DNA of 64,000 nucleotides from Adenophora triphylla var. japonica (GCA_022495995.1 JAFEMH010006928.1:1-64000), one strand, 5' to 3'; shown: positions 43,700-55,106, numbered from the stretch's first letter. A program made the numbers and translations. The notes: generated from the letters alone by a model not told the origin.

Positions 43700-46070
43700 A
43701 CAATGAACCACAAGAGCTGCCAGCATCAATGAAACATGCTTATCAAAATATATATATTTTACAACAATTTTTATGTTGTTTACATTTTGATTAGCAAGTA
43801 CTCATCATATATTTTAGCTGTTTCGCCTTTGATTTTTTCAACACAAGACTAATACCCATATTACCTATATCATTACATGCTCAGGTGAAATATACTATCT
43901 GAGGTTGATGTTAAATCATGTTGTTGGTGCTAAATGTTATGATGATTTGAAAACTGTAAACACAGTTGTGCACGGTGATTACAAAACATTATGTTATGCT
44001 CTAAGATTGTTAGATGATGACAAAGAAAATGTTGATGGAATCAAAGAAGCAAGTGAATGGGAGTCCGCGGATTACTTAAGAAGACTATTTGCGATGCTAC
44101 TACTGTCTAATAGTATGTCGAGGCCACAATATGTATGGAATAAAACTTGACAGCTTTTGTCAGATAATATCATCTACAAGCATCAAAAGAATTTCAACAA
44201 TCCCGGTAAATCTTTTAATGTGTTGGATTTGATAATTTTATCAAATATCTTAATGTTTATTTGATGTATCATGTTCCATATGTTATTATTTTTTAAACTA
44301 AATTTTGATTATCATTTTTTAGGCATTTACTTCTTAATCCAATCTACTCCTTATATACTGGTCTAACACTTAGTGAAGAGCAAGTTAGAAATTTTGCATT
44401 GGAACAAATTGATAAGTTACTGGCAGCGAATTGCAGCAGTCTCCAAAATTATAAGGATATGCCTAAACCTATTAATTATGTCATTTTTGATGCGGAGAAT
44501 ATGCTAATATTAGATGAAATGTCATGCGACGTAGATGAGATGAAGGCTGAGCACTCTAGATTATATACCTGTTTGACTGAAGAGCAAAAAATGGTTTATC
44601 TTAAGATTATGACTGCAGTTGATAATGGCAATGGTGGAGTGTTCTTTTTGTATGGGTATGGAGGGACGGGAAAGACTTTCATATGGAAGACATTGTGCTC
44701 GGCCTTAAGAAGCAGGAATGATATAGATCTTTCAGTGACTTCTAGCGATATAGCTTCTTTGCTTCTTTCGAGGGGCAAAACTGCTCACTCCATATTCGGT
44801 ATACCCATCCAGGTCAATGAAAGCTCAACTTGCAGCAAGATCAAGCCAGATTCTGAAGTGTGTGGTCTTCTGAAGAAAACAAAACTTATAATTTGGGATG
44901 AGTCTCCAATGACCCACAAGCACTGCTTCGAGGCTCTTGATAGAAGCTTGAGTGACATTATGCGTACATCAGACGATCGATTCTCTGATAAGCCATTCGG
45001 TGGATTAGTTGTTGTGTTAGGAGGTGATTTCAGGCAAATATTGCCGGTTGTTCCCAAAGGAAACCGACATGATATTGTGCATGCTACCATTAGTTCATCT
45101 AAACTTTGGAACTCGTGCGAGGTCCTTAAATTGACAAAAAACATGAGATTGCAGGTAAACTCATTTGATATAAAAAATTCAATATTTTATGTTTCCCTAT
45201 TTCGTTTATTTAAATGTTTTATATCAATCATATTTCTATACGTAGGTCGGTTGATCTTCTTCTAATGCTTTACAGATTAGAGATTTTGCTGAATGGAAAT
45301 TACGGGTCGGGGATGGGGATGCCGGAGAGGAAAATGACGGAGAAGCTGATATTAAGATACCGGATGACATTCTAATAAGAGATGCAGTTGATCCTATTCC
45401 AGCTATCGTTCAATATATGTATCCTGACATATTACACAATATGTTTCTTGATGGATTCTTTTAGAATAGAGCTGTTTTGGCACCAACGAATGAAATAGTA
45501 GATTCTATAAATAATTATGTGACAGGACACGAGGATGTATTTTTTTTTTAGTTTCTTAATATGATTAAATGCTCGGGATTGCCAAATCACATTATCAAGC
45601 TTAAAGTTGGGTGTATGGTCATGTTCGTCAGGAATATTGATCAAGCTTCGGAGCTATGCAATGGAACAAGAATGATTGTCACCAATCTCGGAAAGCACGT
45701 AGTTGAAGCAAAAATATTTTCGGGTAAAAATGTTGGCATGAAGGTTTTTATTCCTAGAATGATCTTGAGCCCATCAGATTTGACAAAATTTCCCATGAAG
45801 TTTCAACGGAGACAATTCTCTTTGGTCATTTGCTTTGCTATGACTATAAATAAGAGTCAGGGACAATCACTTTCACACGTGGGGCTATACCTTCCTCGAC
45901 CTGTATTTAGCCACGGTCAATTGTATGTGGCAATATCTAGAGTTACCAGTAAAAAAGAGCTCAAAGTTTTAATTTGTGAAAAAGATGGTCAGACGCATGA
46001 TACCACAACTAATGTGGTGTATAAAAAAAATTCCACAAGTTGTGAGGTAATTTCAATCTATAAATATTAA
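43620..46070 (+). pseudogene. Helitron PIF1-like helicase, decayed
   Basis: C-terminal SF1 helicase of a Helitron replicase. The pre-helicase part (43905-44205) ends with a TGA in place of Trp at 44148-44150. An intron fits 44206-44322. The helicase exon has LTEEQKMVYLKI, Walker A GYGGTGKT (44654-44677), Walker B IIWDESPM and GGDFRQILPVVPKG. A GT-AG intron at 45155-45275 is in phase. Next come IRDFAEW, a TAG at about 45462, NRAVLAPTNEIVDSIN, a deletion of about 25 codons near 45545, then LKVGCMVMFVRNID, CNGTRMIV, FAMTINKSQGQS and SHGQLYVAISRVTS. Order and spacing fit PIF1-type Helitron helicases, but stops and the deletion rule out activity. Confidence 0.88.
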
Positions 46071-46905
46071 TAAGTTAATCACGTAAATTTGGAACGGAGT
46101 TTTTAAGTGATTATATATATATACTTCATCCGTCCCAAAATAAATGTTATTTTTTTTTTAAAAAAAATAAGTTCAAGAGCTTAGTTTCACACTTTACTAT
46201 GTATTGTTTAACTGAGTGTTGTAATATTTGAATTATGGGATAAACTCTAATTTAGTTGCATATTTTTCATGCAGGGTCTGGACTATCAAGCTCTGTTTCA
46301 TTTGTTTGCTCAGCTACCATTGCTATAATGGCTGCCTTTGGTGTTATTTTGCCATCCGTTTTTCACTTTATACTGAATCGAATTGAATATTTAAAAATAT
46401 TTTGTTGATTTTTCCCTCCGTTTTTCATGCAAGAAGTATGCAAAGTTTTGACAAAAGAATAAAGTTCAAATGAGCGTTGAACTTTTCATGCAGTCTCCAT
46501 TTTTCATCCTCCGTTATTGCTCGCTCTCATCTTCTTTCTTCTTCTTGACCTATTTGATCTCTTAATTGTTTTTTTTTTTTTCTTTTCTTTTTTTTTTTTT
46601 TTTTACTTTTTTTTTTAGGTTTCAGGGACAATGTTTTTCTATGATGTAAGCTATTTTAGTTAAAGATATTCCTATTTATCATTTTTATTTTTAGTGGATT
46701 TATGGAATCACAAAATTTGATATGTCTGAATTGTTTAACAAAGAATAGATGTCATGTTAAATGTTTATATAATATTATGCTTAGTGCCTAATCTTTGAAT
46801 ATTCTGCTGTTTAATTAAAGATGTTTTGACTAATCTTTCCTTATCAGAAAATGACCGACAAAAAAAATTATAACATTTTGCTTAATGGCTAAAGCCTAAC
46901 TATGC
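46071..46905. other. Non-coding 3' part of the outer Helitron
   Basis: Holds a half MITE end (ACTTCATCCGTCCCAAAATA at about 46121) without its partner and a T-rich tract at about 46567-46618. No coding sequence. Confidence 0.55.
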
Positions 46906-46931
46906 CCGTCAAATTTCGACGGATTACTCCC
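46906..46931 (+). terminator. Outer Helitron 3' hairpin, interrupted by copia
   Basis: CCGTC-AAATTTC-GACGG, then ATTACTCC and the C of CTAG. The rest, TAG then T, is at 53251-53254 behind the copia element. Spacing matches the inner Helitron's 3' end. Confidence 0.7.
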
Positions 46932-47789
46932 TGTTGGAAAAATTTGTTATATGTGAAGGAAATTGTGTATTTTCCTTACATGAATCGTTTGTCGTTTGAC
47001 AAAGATTATTGTGGGTTCATGTTCCATGTTGTGAGAACATGAAAATGAAATATCTAGATGTCCAATTTGGTATTGGATAAGAAAGATATGATAGCTCAAA
47101 GTTGGTGGGTTGAAAGTGTAACTTTTGAAACTTCATCAAAATTTTGATGTTCCATAAATCCAAATTATTAAGGGATTAATTGGATATTGATGATGTTCCA
47201 TAAATCCAAATTATTAAGGGATTAATTGGATATTGATGTTCCATAAATCCAAATTATTAAGGGATTAATTGGATACATACCAAGAGTCTTGGGATTACAA
47301 ATTGAAAGGACCTTCATATAAAATCCTAGGACTTTTGGTGGAGCTAGAGGAGAGTTACCCACAACAAGAAACTAGAATATTTTTTCATCAATCTTTCCAC
47401 CCTCCCTCTTGCAATTTGTTACCTTCTTCCTTTGGCCTCCTAGAGAAATATCCATGGTGATTTTGTCCAAGCATAGGGAAATTCGCCGGAAAACTTTAAG
47501 TGCAAAATTGTTCCGGTTCATCCGTTTTATCCTGGGAGACTAACGTCCATTGAAGACCTCAAGCACTCGTAGTGAGGGGGCGAATTAGTCTTAAGGAGAG
47601 TGTGTCACACACGACTCGGATTCAAGCAAATTCAAGATGACGATTCAAGGATGTTATGGCACGGATTCAAGCAAACTCAAGACAATGAATTTACGGTTTT
47701 CTCTTTATTAATTTTATGTTGTATATTATATTTCAATTCATTGTAATTCTTTTCTCATTTGTGCTCGATTGTATAGATTTTATCTAACA
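46932..47789 (+). repeat. 5' LTR of the copia element
   Basis: 858 bp. U3 has three direct repeats of about 45 bp from 47146 (GATGTTCCATAAATCCAAAT...). A TATA candidate CATATAAAAT lies at 47315-47324. The 17-nt segment at 47579-47595 is complementary to the sequence just after the LTR. Confidence 0.93.
47579..47595 (+). other. LTR arm complementary to the primer-site position
   Basis: GGCGAATTAGTCTTAAG; its perfect complement CTTAAGACTAATTCGCC is at 47792-47808, two bases past the LTR end. The same arm is in the 3' LTR at 53035-53051. Confidence 0.85.
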
Positions 47790-47791
47790 AT

Positions 47792-47808
47792 CTTAAGACT
47801 AATTCGCC
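47792..47808 (+). other. Primer-binding-site position of copia, self-complementary
   Basis: Located 2 nt after the 5' LTR, where a tRNA primer site is expected. The usual plant copia site (TGGTATCAGAGC, initiator tRNA-Met) is absent. The sequence is instead complementary over 17 nt to the element's own LTR. Confidence 0.7.
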
Positions 47809-48252
47809 TATTTGAGAAAGGTTTACGATTTGAGAATCCGGTGGAGCGGCGTCCACGGGAGAAAAGATAGAAAATGATGGAAGAGGCGGATGGAAGGAAA
47901 TTCCAGCAACTTTTTGCAATGACCAGCTGTGGTAAAATTGCAATTCCGGAGTCGTTAACCGTTGGATCGGGCTGAAATTTGGTGTGCATGTTCATGACTC
48001 ATAGGAAAAGATTCTGAACGGTGGAGATTGGAATCTATAATGTGAAAGTGAAGATAAAAATTTCGGATCAGAGCAGTTTTTGTGAACCAAAACATTTTTT
48101 TTAATTTCTGTTTAATGAGATTAATAAAGATGGAAAGATTGATGCTTCGTGACATCAACTATGTTACAATGATTGTATAAACCAATTGTGGCTAAGCCTC
48201 ATGTAGTGGTTATACATCATGTATTGAGATTGGAAAGTTCATTGAAACTAAG

Positions 48253-48650
48253 AACGTTGAAAGATTAAGTCTTTAACGTTTAGTTGACAAAGATAATAGG
48301 TCTTCTTACGAGAAGTTGTTAAAACCTATTAGTTGCATTGGTGACAAAGGTCACAAAGGTTAACATAATAGGGCTTCTTGAAATGAAAGAAGTTGTTAAA
48401 TCCTATTATGGTTAATAGTGACAAAAGTCACAAAGATAAAAACAATAGAGCTTCTTAAAAGAAGTTGTTGAATTCTATTGTTGTGAACATTGAAAAATGT
48501 TACAAGAACTAAAACCATAGGGCTTCTTGAAAGAAGTTGTTAAAACCTATTAGGGAATATGTGACTAATGTCATAAAGGAGGAAAAAAAAAACACAATAA
48601 GACTTCTTGAAGGAAGTTGTTAAATCTTATTGTTGTTGATGATGACAAAT
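48253..48650 (+). repeat. Tandem array of co-varying hairpins in the copia leader
   Basis: Five units of about 65-90 bp (hairpins at 48295-48330, 48364-48410, 48441-48482, 48515-48551 and 48594-48633), preceded by a related one at 48253-48280. Each has an outer stem, an inner CTTCT/AGAAG-type stem and the word GTTGTTAAA. The outer stem differs between units but stays paired (AATAGG/CCTATT, CATAATAGG/CCTATTATG, ACAATAGA/TCTATTGT, ACAATAAG/CTTATTGT). A second small hairpin follows most units (GTGAC/GTCAC, ACATT/AATGT, TGAC/GTCA). Confidence 0.75.
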
Positions 48651-50100
48651 GACACAAAATATTTAGAAGTATAACTTCTAAAAGAAATTGTGTATTTGGT
48701 GAATGAGAAGGTAATTTCTCTAATTTAGAGGTACTTCAATATGAGACCTTTAAAGTTTTGGAATAATTAACCTTCAATTATAATTCCATTAAGGAATTTA
48801 GAGGTTTATAAATATGAGTAGTTATGAGAAATAAATTGTGTTAATTCTCCTATTGAATTAGCAATTTATTCTTAAAGTGAATTCTCTAATTAAGTTAGAG
48901 AGTTATATTTGTAACAACAAAGTTACAATTTGGTGTTTAATTGTTGAAAAATTAAAGCCAATGTTTTGAGGAAGACTCCTTGTGTGGAGATAAATATTTA
49001 GAAAAATATGGTTGTTTCAAGTATTTTGGCTCACCATATTGAAAAGATAGAAAATTTTGTTGGCCTAACCTTTGAGTGATGGCAACAAAAGATGTTCTAT
49101 TTGATCATCTTGAACCTAGTGAGGTTTTTTTTTATGAAAATCTTACAAAGTTGGGTGAAAATGAGACGGATGTTTTCAAGCCATGAGTATGGTTGAAAAA
49201 TGCAAATCTCTTTTACCGAAACTATATATTTAATGAATTGTCGAATTCATTATGTAATGTGTATAGTAATAAAAAAACGGCAAAGGAATGATGAGAGTCT
49301 TTGGACTATTAATATAAAATCGAGAATGTTGGTGCAAAGAAATTCTTTGTAGGCCGTTTTCTTGATTTTAAAATAATGGACTCCATGAAACAGAAAAGGT
49401 TAATGGAAGAATTGAAAATATTTTTCTTGAAAACCATGTCGATGAATGGTGTTGAGTGAAATTTCCAAGTGACGAAAATGATTGAGAAATCGCTTCCTAC
49501 TTGGAAAGATTTCAAGAATCCCCTTAAACATTAATGAGTGAAATGAATGTTAAGGTGCTTGTTATTCGTATTGTGTTGGAAAAGAGAATAGAGATTCGGA
49601 GAAGAACTTTCTAACACTTTTGTGGCGAAAGCAAAATGAGATGGTGCATATTGAAATGCTCAAGGCAAAGACAAAGTTGGTCAAACTTGTTTGAAAAGTC
49701 AAACATATACCTTGTGGTTTAAGAGACAATCTTTTGTAGATGTCACCAATCATAATATTCATTATGTGAATGAATAAAATGGAAATTGAATTAATCGGTG
49801 AGTTGAGGTAGTAATCAATAATGAGAATAAGTCTCGTTAATTGGATTATATGCCCTCATTCAAAAAGAAATTCAATTAAGATGTAAAATGTGTTTTGGAT
49901 TAAATAATCATAGTGATGGTTATAATGTGAAGATGATTCAAACACATGGTGGTAATATGCAATCTATTACCTTTATCATTGCATGTTAAAAAGCAAAATG
50001 ATGGGTCTTATCTCTTTAAAAGGAAAAGTTGTAAACCAACTTACTAAAGAGATAGTGATAAACCACAAATAAGTGGAGTTTGTGTATAAATTGGACTAAA
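48651..50100 (+). pseudogene. Eroded gag/protease region of copia
   Basis: No frame longer than about 70 codons and no family motif I can name with confidence. Position and base composition suggest a decayed gag. Confidence 0.35.
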
Positions 50101-51160
50101 GACTACTGGTGGCATATTTGTAGGGTATGCATAAAATAGTAGTACTTCTTATAGAATTCATGTGTATGAATCCAAGATTCAATGTATGCGCACAAAATAC
50201 TATAATGGAATCATGAAACGTCTCTTTCTTTGAGAATATGTTTCCGTGTACATCAAGAGATGAGGCAAACTCATCTAAACGGATACATGATTCAATAGAA
50301 GAAGAAGAAACTCATCATGATGAAATAGCGAAGAAGAGGTTGGACCTCAACATAGCAAAAGAGGTAGGATGAGAAAATTTCATGGCCCAAATTTTCTAAT
50401 CTACATTATAGAATGTAAATCACAAAGTTATAAAGAGGTATTGAACTCTTTTGAATGATCTTTGTGAAAAGAGGCTATTATATGTGAGATTGATTCCATC
50501 TTGAAAAATCACACTTGAAAACTGGTAGATTTATCTCCGTGTAGTAAATCACTAGCATATAAGTGAATTTTCAAAAAGGAAATGAAGACCGATGGAAAAC
50601 AATCAATGAGTACGAGACTATACTTGTAATTGAGGTTACAAGCAAAATGAAAACCTTGATTACTTTTATACTTATTCTCTAATCACGAGATTACAGATTT
50701 GTATTTGCAATTTTCGCATATCAAAATTTAAAATATATAAAATGGATGTAAATAACATTTCTAAATGTATATTTAGAAGAGGAAATTTGCATAGAATAAC
50801 CCGAGAGTTTTATTGTACATGAGCAATGAAACAAAGTGTCCACAATGTACACCATGATCAATAGTGTTAATAATGAATATTGACATTATTGCTAATTTTA
50901 GGGCTGCCCCGAAAATGTGGGGGTGAGTATACTTTGAAAAATAATTAATTACCTTTTGGAGAGGTTTCCCCAAGAAAATAATGAGATGTCCATATGAAGT
51001 ATGGAAACGTAGGCCTACGTACACTTGTGAATGTGGGGGTGTTTTTCGCAAAGTAGCAAGTCCAATTAGTAAAGAAAATTGTGGATTATGTTTCAAGAGT
51101 TATGTTCATAACAATTGTGCATATTGGTTTGTTATATATGATTCAATAAGTTTGAATATA
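50101..51160 (+). pseudogene. Copia integrase and RT fragments, out of order
   Basis: Three recognisable pieces. A GIFVGYA..NSS.YRIHVYES stretch and a FFENMFP block (about 50110-50260) are from the end of integrase. KEAIICEIDSILKNHT and IFKKEMKTDG (about 50470-50600) are from the start of the copia RT. An integrase piece with MWG, FPKKIMRCPYEVWKRR, CGGVFRKV and HNNCAYWF spans about 50900-51150. Integrase should precede RT as one block, so the last piece is displaced or comes from a second element. All carry stops and frame breaks. Confidence 0.65.
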
Positions 51161-52387
51161 TATAAAAATCAAAAGAAAATAAAATCAATGGAAACCAAGT
51201 ATTGATGTCCAATTCATGGAAGTGAATAAGTGATACTTTGAGTGAAATAGATCAAAGTGTTGAAACGGTTCAAGAAATGGAACCTAGAAGAAAATGTGCT
51301 AGTTTGTAAAGTCATTGTATGACTTGAGACAAGTACAAAGATAATGACATCAAAGGTTCGATTGTGTTGATTTAAACAAGAGTGACTACGTCACTTTTTT
51401 AATTAAATCCAAAAACGATATGTTAACTAAGGAAAATTCTAGTCAATTTGATCTGTTGATTAAAATTCAAGGAAAACTAATAGACTTGTTGTTAAACAAG
51501 TCATTAGGTGGATATTCTTGAAATTTTGAAATGATCAATTTGGAATAGCTGGAATTTAAATGAATTTGAGTTAACAATTATCAAATGGATAAAGCTTGTG
51601 TTAGCAAGATGGTATATTGCTAAAGTCAATTTATGATTGAAAAGACATATAGCAATGTGTGTAATGGTAGTCTAGACATTTATGTCTAAGACATAATATC
51701 ATTAAACAACTACTCTCAACTAATTTGACAATGTGATGTCAAATGAAAAACGGATCCGTTAACCAAAGGGTTAAATAGAGAGTTAGTTGAAAGTTCGATG
51801 AGGGGAATGAGACGTAAGCCTCTTAAAAGTTAAACACAGCGGAAAACCCAATCTAGATGACTGGAGATCCCAAGAACTAGATTCAATGGGACAACCTAAC
51901 TGTTAAAAGACTTGCAGTGTCACTGTGGGGGAACCAACCCCATGTCCATTCCTGTTAGTGACATCCCGAAAGGACAAGGATAAGCTTATGGCTTTTAATG
52001 ATTCTTACGCGTCGAAATTTCGAGCGAGATAATACGGGTTACCTTTAAGAAATCACCTATGTGAGAGAGAAGTGGGGCCGCTTCGAGAAGAATTGTGTGA
52101 GGCTCAATTCTTAGACCCTCTCACAGAACCAGGCAAAATGTTCAGGGCCATGAATGAACATAGCTATGAGAATTGAACTATGTTAGGACGTTACTTGTGT
52201 CAAGTATATGATCGGCTACACAAAAAGCATAACGGTTCAAGGACATCGCGTCTATCGACTTGCGAGTAGAGTAAATATGCTTGTACGAGCGAAGGTTCAA
52301 TGGGCATTCCCACACCTATCGTATGCAAGTTTTCGTCTGCCGGACTCTATCACCAAACTCGTCATTAATTTCCTTCATGTGGGGGAT
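51161..52387 (+). pseudogene. Copia RT/RNase H remnant and 3' non-coding region
   Basis: The end of RNase H is recognisable as TDPLTKGLNRELV...SSMRGMRRKPL at about 51752-51830, followed by the kind of non-coding sequence that precedes the 3' LTR in plant copia elements. The RT active site (YVDD) was not found. The polypurine tract GTGGGGGAT ends at 52387. Confidence 0.6.
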
Positions 52388-53245
52388 TGTTGGAAAAATT
52401 TGTTATATGTGAAGGAAATTGTGTATTTTCCTTACATGAATCGTTTGTCGTTTGACAAAGATTATTGTGGGTTCATGTTCCATGTTGTGAGAACATGAAA
52501 ATGAAATATCTAGATGTCCAATTTGGTATTGGATAAGAAAGATATGATAGCTCAAAGTTGGTGGGTTGAAAGTGTAACTTTTGAAACTTCATCAAAATTT
52601 TGATGTTCCATAAATCCAAATTATTAAGGGATTAATTGGATATTGATGATGTTCCATAAATCCAAATTATTAAGGGATTAATTGGATATTGATGTTCCAT
52701 AAATCCAAATTATTAAGGGATTAATTGGATACATACCAAGAGTCTTGGGATTACAAATTGAAAGGACCTTCATATAAAATCCTAGGACTTTTGGTGGAGC
52801 TAGAGGAGAGTTACCCACAACAAGAAACTAGAATATTTTTTCATCAATCTTTCCACCCTCCCTCTTGCAATTTGTTACCTTCTTCCTTTGGCCTCCTAGA
52901 GAAATATCCATGGTGATTTTGTCCAAGCATAGGGAAATTCGCCGGAAAACTTTAAGTGCAAAATTGTTCCGGTTCATCCGTTTTATCCTGGGAGACTAAC
53001 GTCCATTGAAGACCTCAAGCACTCGTAGTGAGGGGGCGAATTAGTCTTAAGGAGAGTATGTCACACACGACTCGGATTCAAGCAAATTCAAGATGACGAT
53101 TCAAGGATGTTATGGCACGGATTCAAGCAAACTCAAGACAATGAATTTACGGTTTTCTCTTTATTAATTTTATGTTGTATATTATATTTCAATTCATTGT
53201 AATTCTTTTCTCATTTGTGCTCGATTGTATAGATTTTATCTAACA
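52388..53245 (+). repeat. 3' LTR of the copia element
   Basis: 858 bp, essentially identical to 46932-47789, ending at the CTCCC target duplication. Confidence 0.93.
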
Positions 53246-53253
53246 CTCCCTAG

Positions 53254-53883
53254 TTTAAATAAAGAGCACATGGCATAATCACAACTTTGCCAAGCACCTG
53301 CAAGAATGATTCTCACTCTTGAGTCATTGGCATTAAGTCATTAAATGCAATTTTTGAGTCATAAAACTCATTTTTTTTTTCAATAAAAATGGCACTATCC
53401 CCTAAATTTTATTAATAGAACATAAATCTCATCTATCATTTCAATTGCAAATGCAAATGCAATTTTCTCAACTAGTGGGACAACTAGTTGGAAAGTGTTA
53501 AACGACGGATACATCCATGATAAATTAGTTTCTGAAGTAATTTTTTTTTCCCTCTAGGGTATTTAATCCGCCCAAAAGATCTTATTCAAGCTACGCAATA
53601 ACTTTTTGACCAATTCGCAGTTAAAGATCCCCCAATCTTGACCAAATCTCACTTCTTTTGAAAAAAGATCGCTTCAAGGCCCGATGCCTCTCGGGGCATC
53701 GGACTTTGATCTCCCTTCAAGAAGAGCCTTTCAGTATCGAGTTATCGTCTAATTGGTCTTGGTTGCTTTAGCACCAAGGGTAATTTTGGAAGATCGGTCA
53801 ACTTACCGCTCCGCCTACGCTTGGAAAAAGTCCTCATGTTGTGGAGGCTAAGAGTGCGTCTTATGAAAAATGCATTTTTTCTA
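53254..53883. other. Sequence between the Helitron end and the LINE
   Basis: No coding domain. A GC-rich perfect hairpin CCGATGCC/GGCATCGG is at 53681-53702, and CTTGGT/ACCAAG at about 53758-53778. Origin not recognised. Confidence 0.5.
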
Positions 53884-54008
53884 AACAACAACAACAACAA
53901 ATAAACCCACCAAGGATTTATCCTTGCCTGTTCCAAGTCAGGATAAAGGGCGAGGGTTGCGGTAGGCATGTGACAGCCAGCGTAAAAATTTTGTCACATT
54001 AACATGAC

Positions 54009-55106
54009 ATGAATCGGATTATGAATATCGTTGGGGCGTTTCCTCAGCAGCGACGCGCTACACTTCAAAGACCTGGGTGTAGTGATAAGTATGCAAAGGT
54101 TGCTAGGTCGTCGCCCGGAAGCGACGCGCCATCTCTTCGCCCGGGGGTGGTGTCAAATATGCAAGGGTGCGCTACACTTCAAAGACCTGTGTGTAGTGAT
54201 AAGTATGCAAAGGTTGCTAGGTCGTCGCCCGGAAGCGACGCGCCATCTCTTCGCACGGGGGTGGTGTCAAATATGCAAGGGTTCCCGCATTGCGGACGAG
54301 TGCGGGTAAAGAAGCTAGTCCATGGTAGGTGTAAGGGTAGTGGGATGCGCTTTGGAACTTGGAACATTGGATCATTGACAGGGAGATCAGCAGAGGTGGT
54401 GAAAGTTATGAGGAGGAGGAAGATTCACATAATGTGTTTACAGGAAACTAAGTGGGTTGGAGAGAAAGCAAAAGAAATATCGCCTTGGGGTTTTAAGCTT
54501 TGGTACTCAGGAAAGGATAAGGGTAGAAATGGAGTGGGTATCATTATTGATAAGGAGTATATTAATGATGTGGTGGAAGTGTACAGGAAGTGTGATCGAA
54601 TTATGGGCATTAAACTGGTGATACGTGATGAGATTATAACTATTATTTCCGCCTATGCACCACAAGTAGGGTTGGATGCATCTATTAAACAAGTGTTTTG
54701 GGAAGATTTGGAGGAGGTAGTGCAACGAGTACCTAGTGGTGAGAAATTAGTGATTGGTGGTGATCTGAACGGACATGTGGGGTCTAGTCGATATGGCTTT
54801 GAGAGCATACATGGAGGTTTTGGTTTTGGAGAGAGGAATGAAGCAGGAAATAGTATCCTGGACTTTGCGTTGGCATATGACTTGAGTATAATGAACACTT
54901 GGTTCAAAAAGAGAGAATCTCACTTGGTGTCCTATAGGAGTGGAGGTAATGCGAGTCAGATTGACTTCTTCTTAGTAAGAAATACTTGTAGAAAGAGTTA
55001 TACAGATTGCAAGGTTGTTCCGGGTGAGAGCACAGCAACTCAACATAGACTGGTGGTACTTGATTTTCAAGTAAGAGAATTTCGAGGAAGAGAAAATCAC
55101 AGGTAG
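54009..55106 (+). pseudogene. RTE endonuclease domain (EEP/AP-type)
   Basis: Nicks target DNA for target-primed reverse transcription. The frame of 365 codons begins with a duplicated 38-residue stretch. The endonuclease starts near residue 115: FGTWNIGSLTGR, then MCLQETKWVG (catalytic Glu), GVGIIID, IISAYAPQ, VIGGDLNGHVG (catalytic Asp/Asn), SHLVSYRSGG, SQIDFFLV and QHRLVVLD with the final His. All expected motifs are present. A one-base loss near 55078 shifts the frame to a stop at 55104-55106; the true continuation is in the frame of 55082. Confidence 0.88.
54055..54282 (+). repeat. Two in-frame 114-bp direct repeats at the LINE 5' end
   Basis: Two copies starting GCGCTACACTTCAAAGACCT at 54055 and 54169. 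The period of 114 bp equals 38 codons, so the frame is kept through both. A few differences exist between copies. Confidence 0.9.

Larger units (their letters stand above)
46932..53245 (+). mobile_element. Ty1/copia-type LTR retrotransposon, complete ends
   Basis: Both 858-bp LTRs start TGTTGG and end TAACA. The target duplication CTCCC is perfect (46927-46931 and 53246-53250), and a polypurine tract GTGGGGGAT precedes the 3' LTR. The coding interior is on the plus strand and broken throughout. It is inserted in the 3' terminus of a Helitron. I noticed only one difference between the LTRs (about 47602 versus 53058). Confidence 0.92.
33031..53253 (+). mobile_element. Outer Helitron with nested insertions (proposed limits)
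   Basis: The 5' end is TC in TCTACTATATATAATAGC, preceded by A. The 3' end is a hairpin CCGTC/GACGG (46906-46922), an 8-nt spacer and CTAG, followed by T at 53254. The CTAG is now split by a copia element, whose removal restores hairpin-ATTACTCC-CTAG-T. Between the ends lie Helitron replicase/helicase pieces, an inner Helitron, a hAT element, a MITE and the copia element. The start could instead be the second 5' end at 34163. Helitrons insert between A and T without target duplication, which fits both ends. Confidence 0.55.

Noticed and set aside
46118..46160. Another complete Stowaway-like MITE
   Set aside because: Only one end is present; no partner end with TA was found nearby.
47269..47460. 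63-codon frame identical to one at 52725-52916
   Set aside because: Both are the same part of the two copia LTRs; no coding evidence beyond duplication.
48651..50100. Copia gag or protease motifs
   Set aside because: No zinc knuckle or active-site motif could be read with confidence in any frame.
53681..53702. GC-rich hairpin as a tRNA or organelle-DNA insert
   Set aside because: No tRNA cloverleaf could be built, and I could not match it to an organelle gene from memory.
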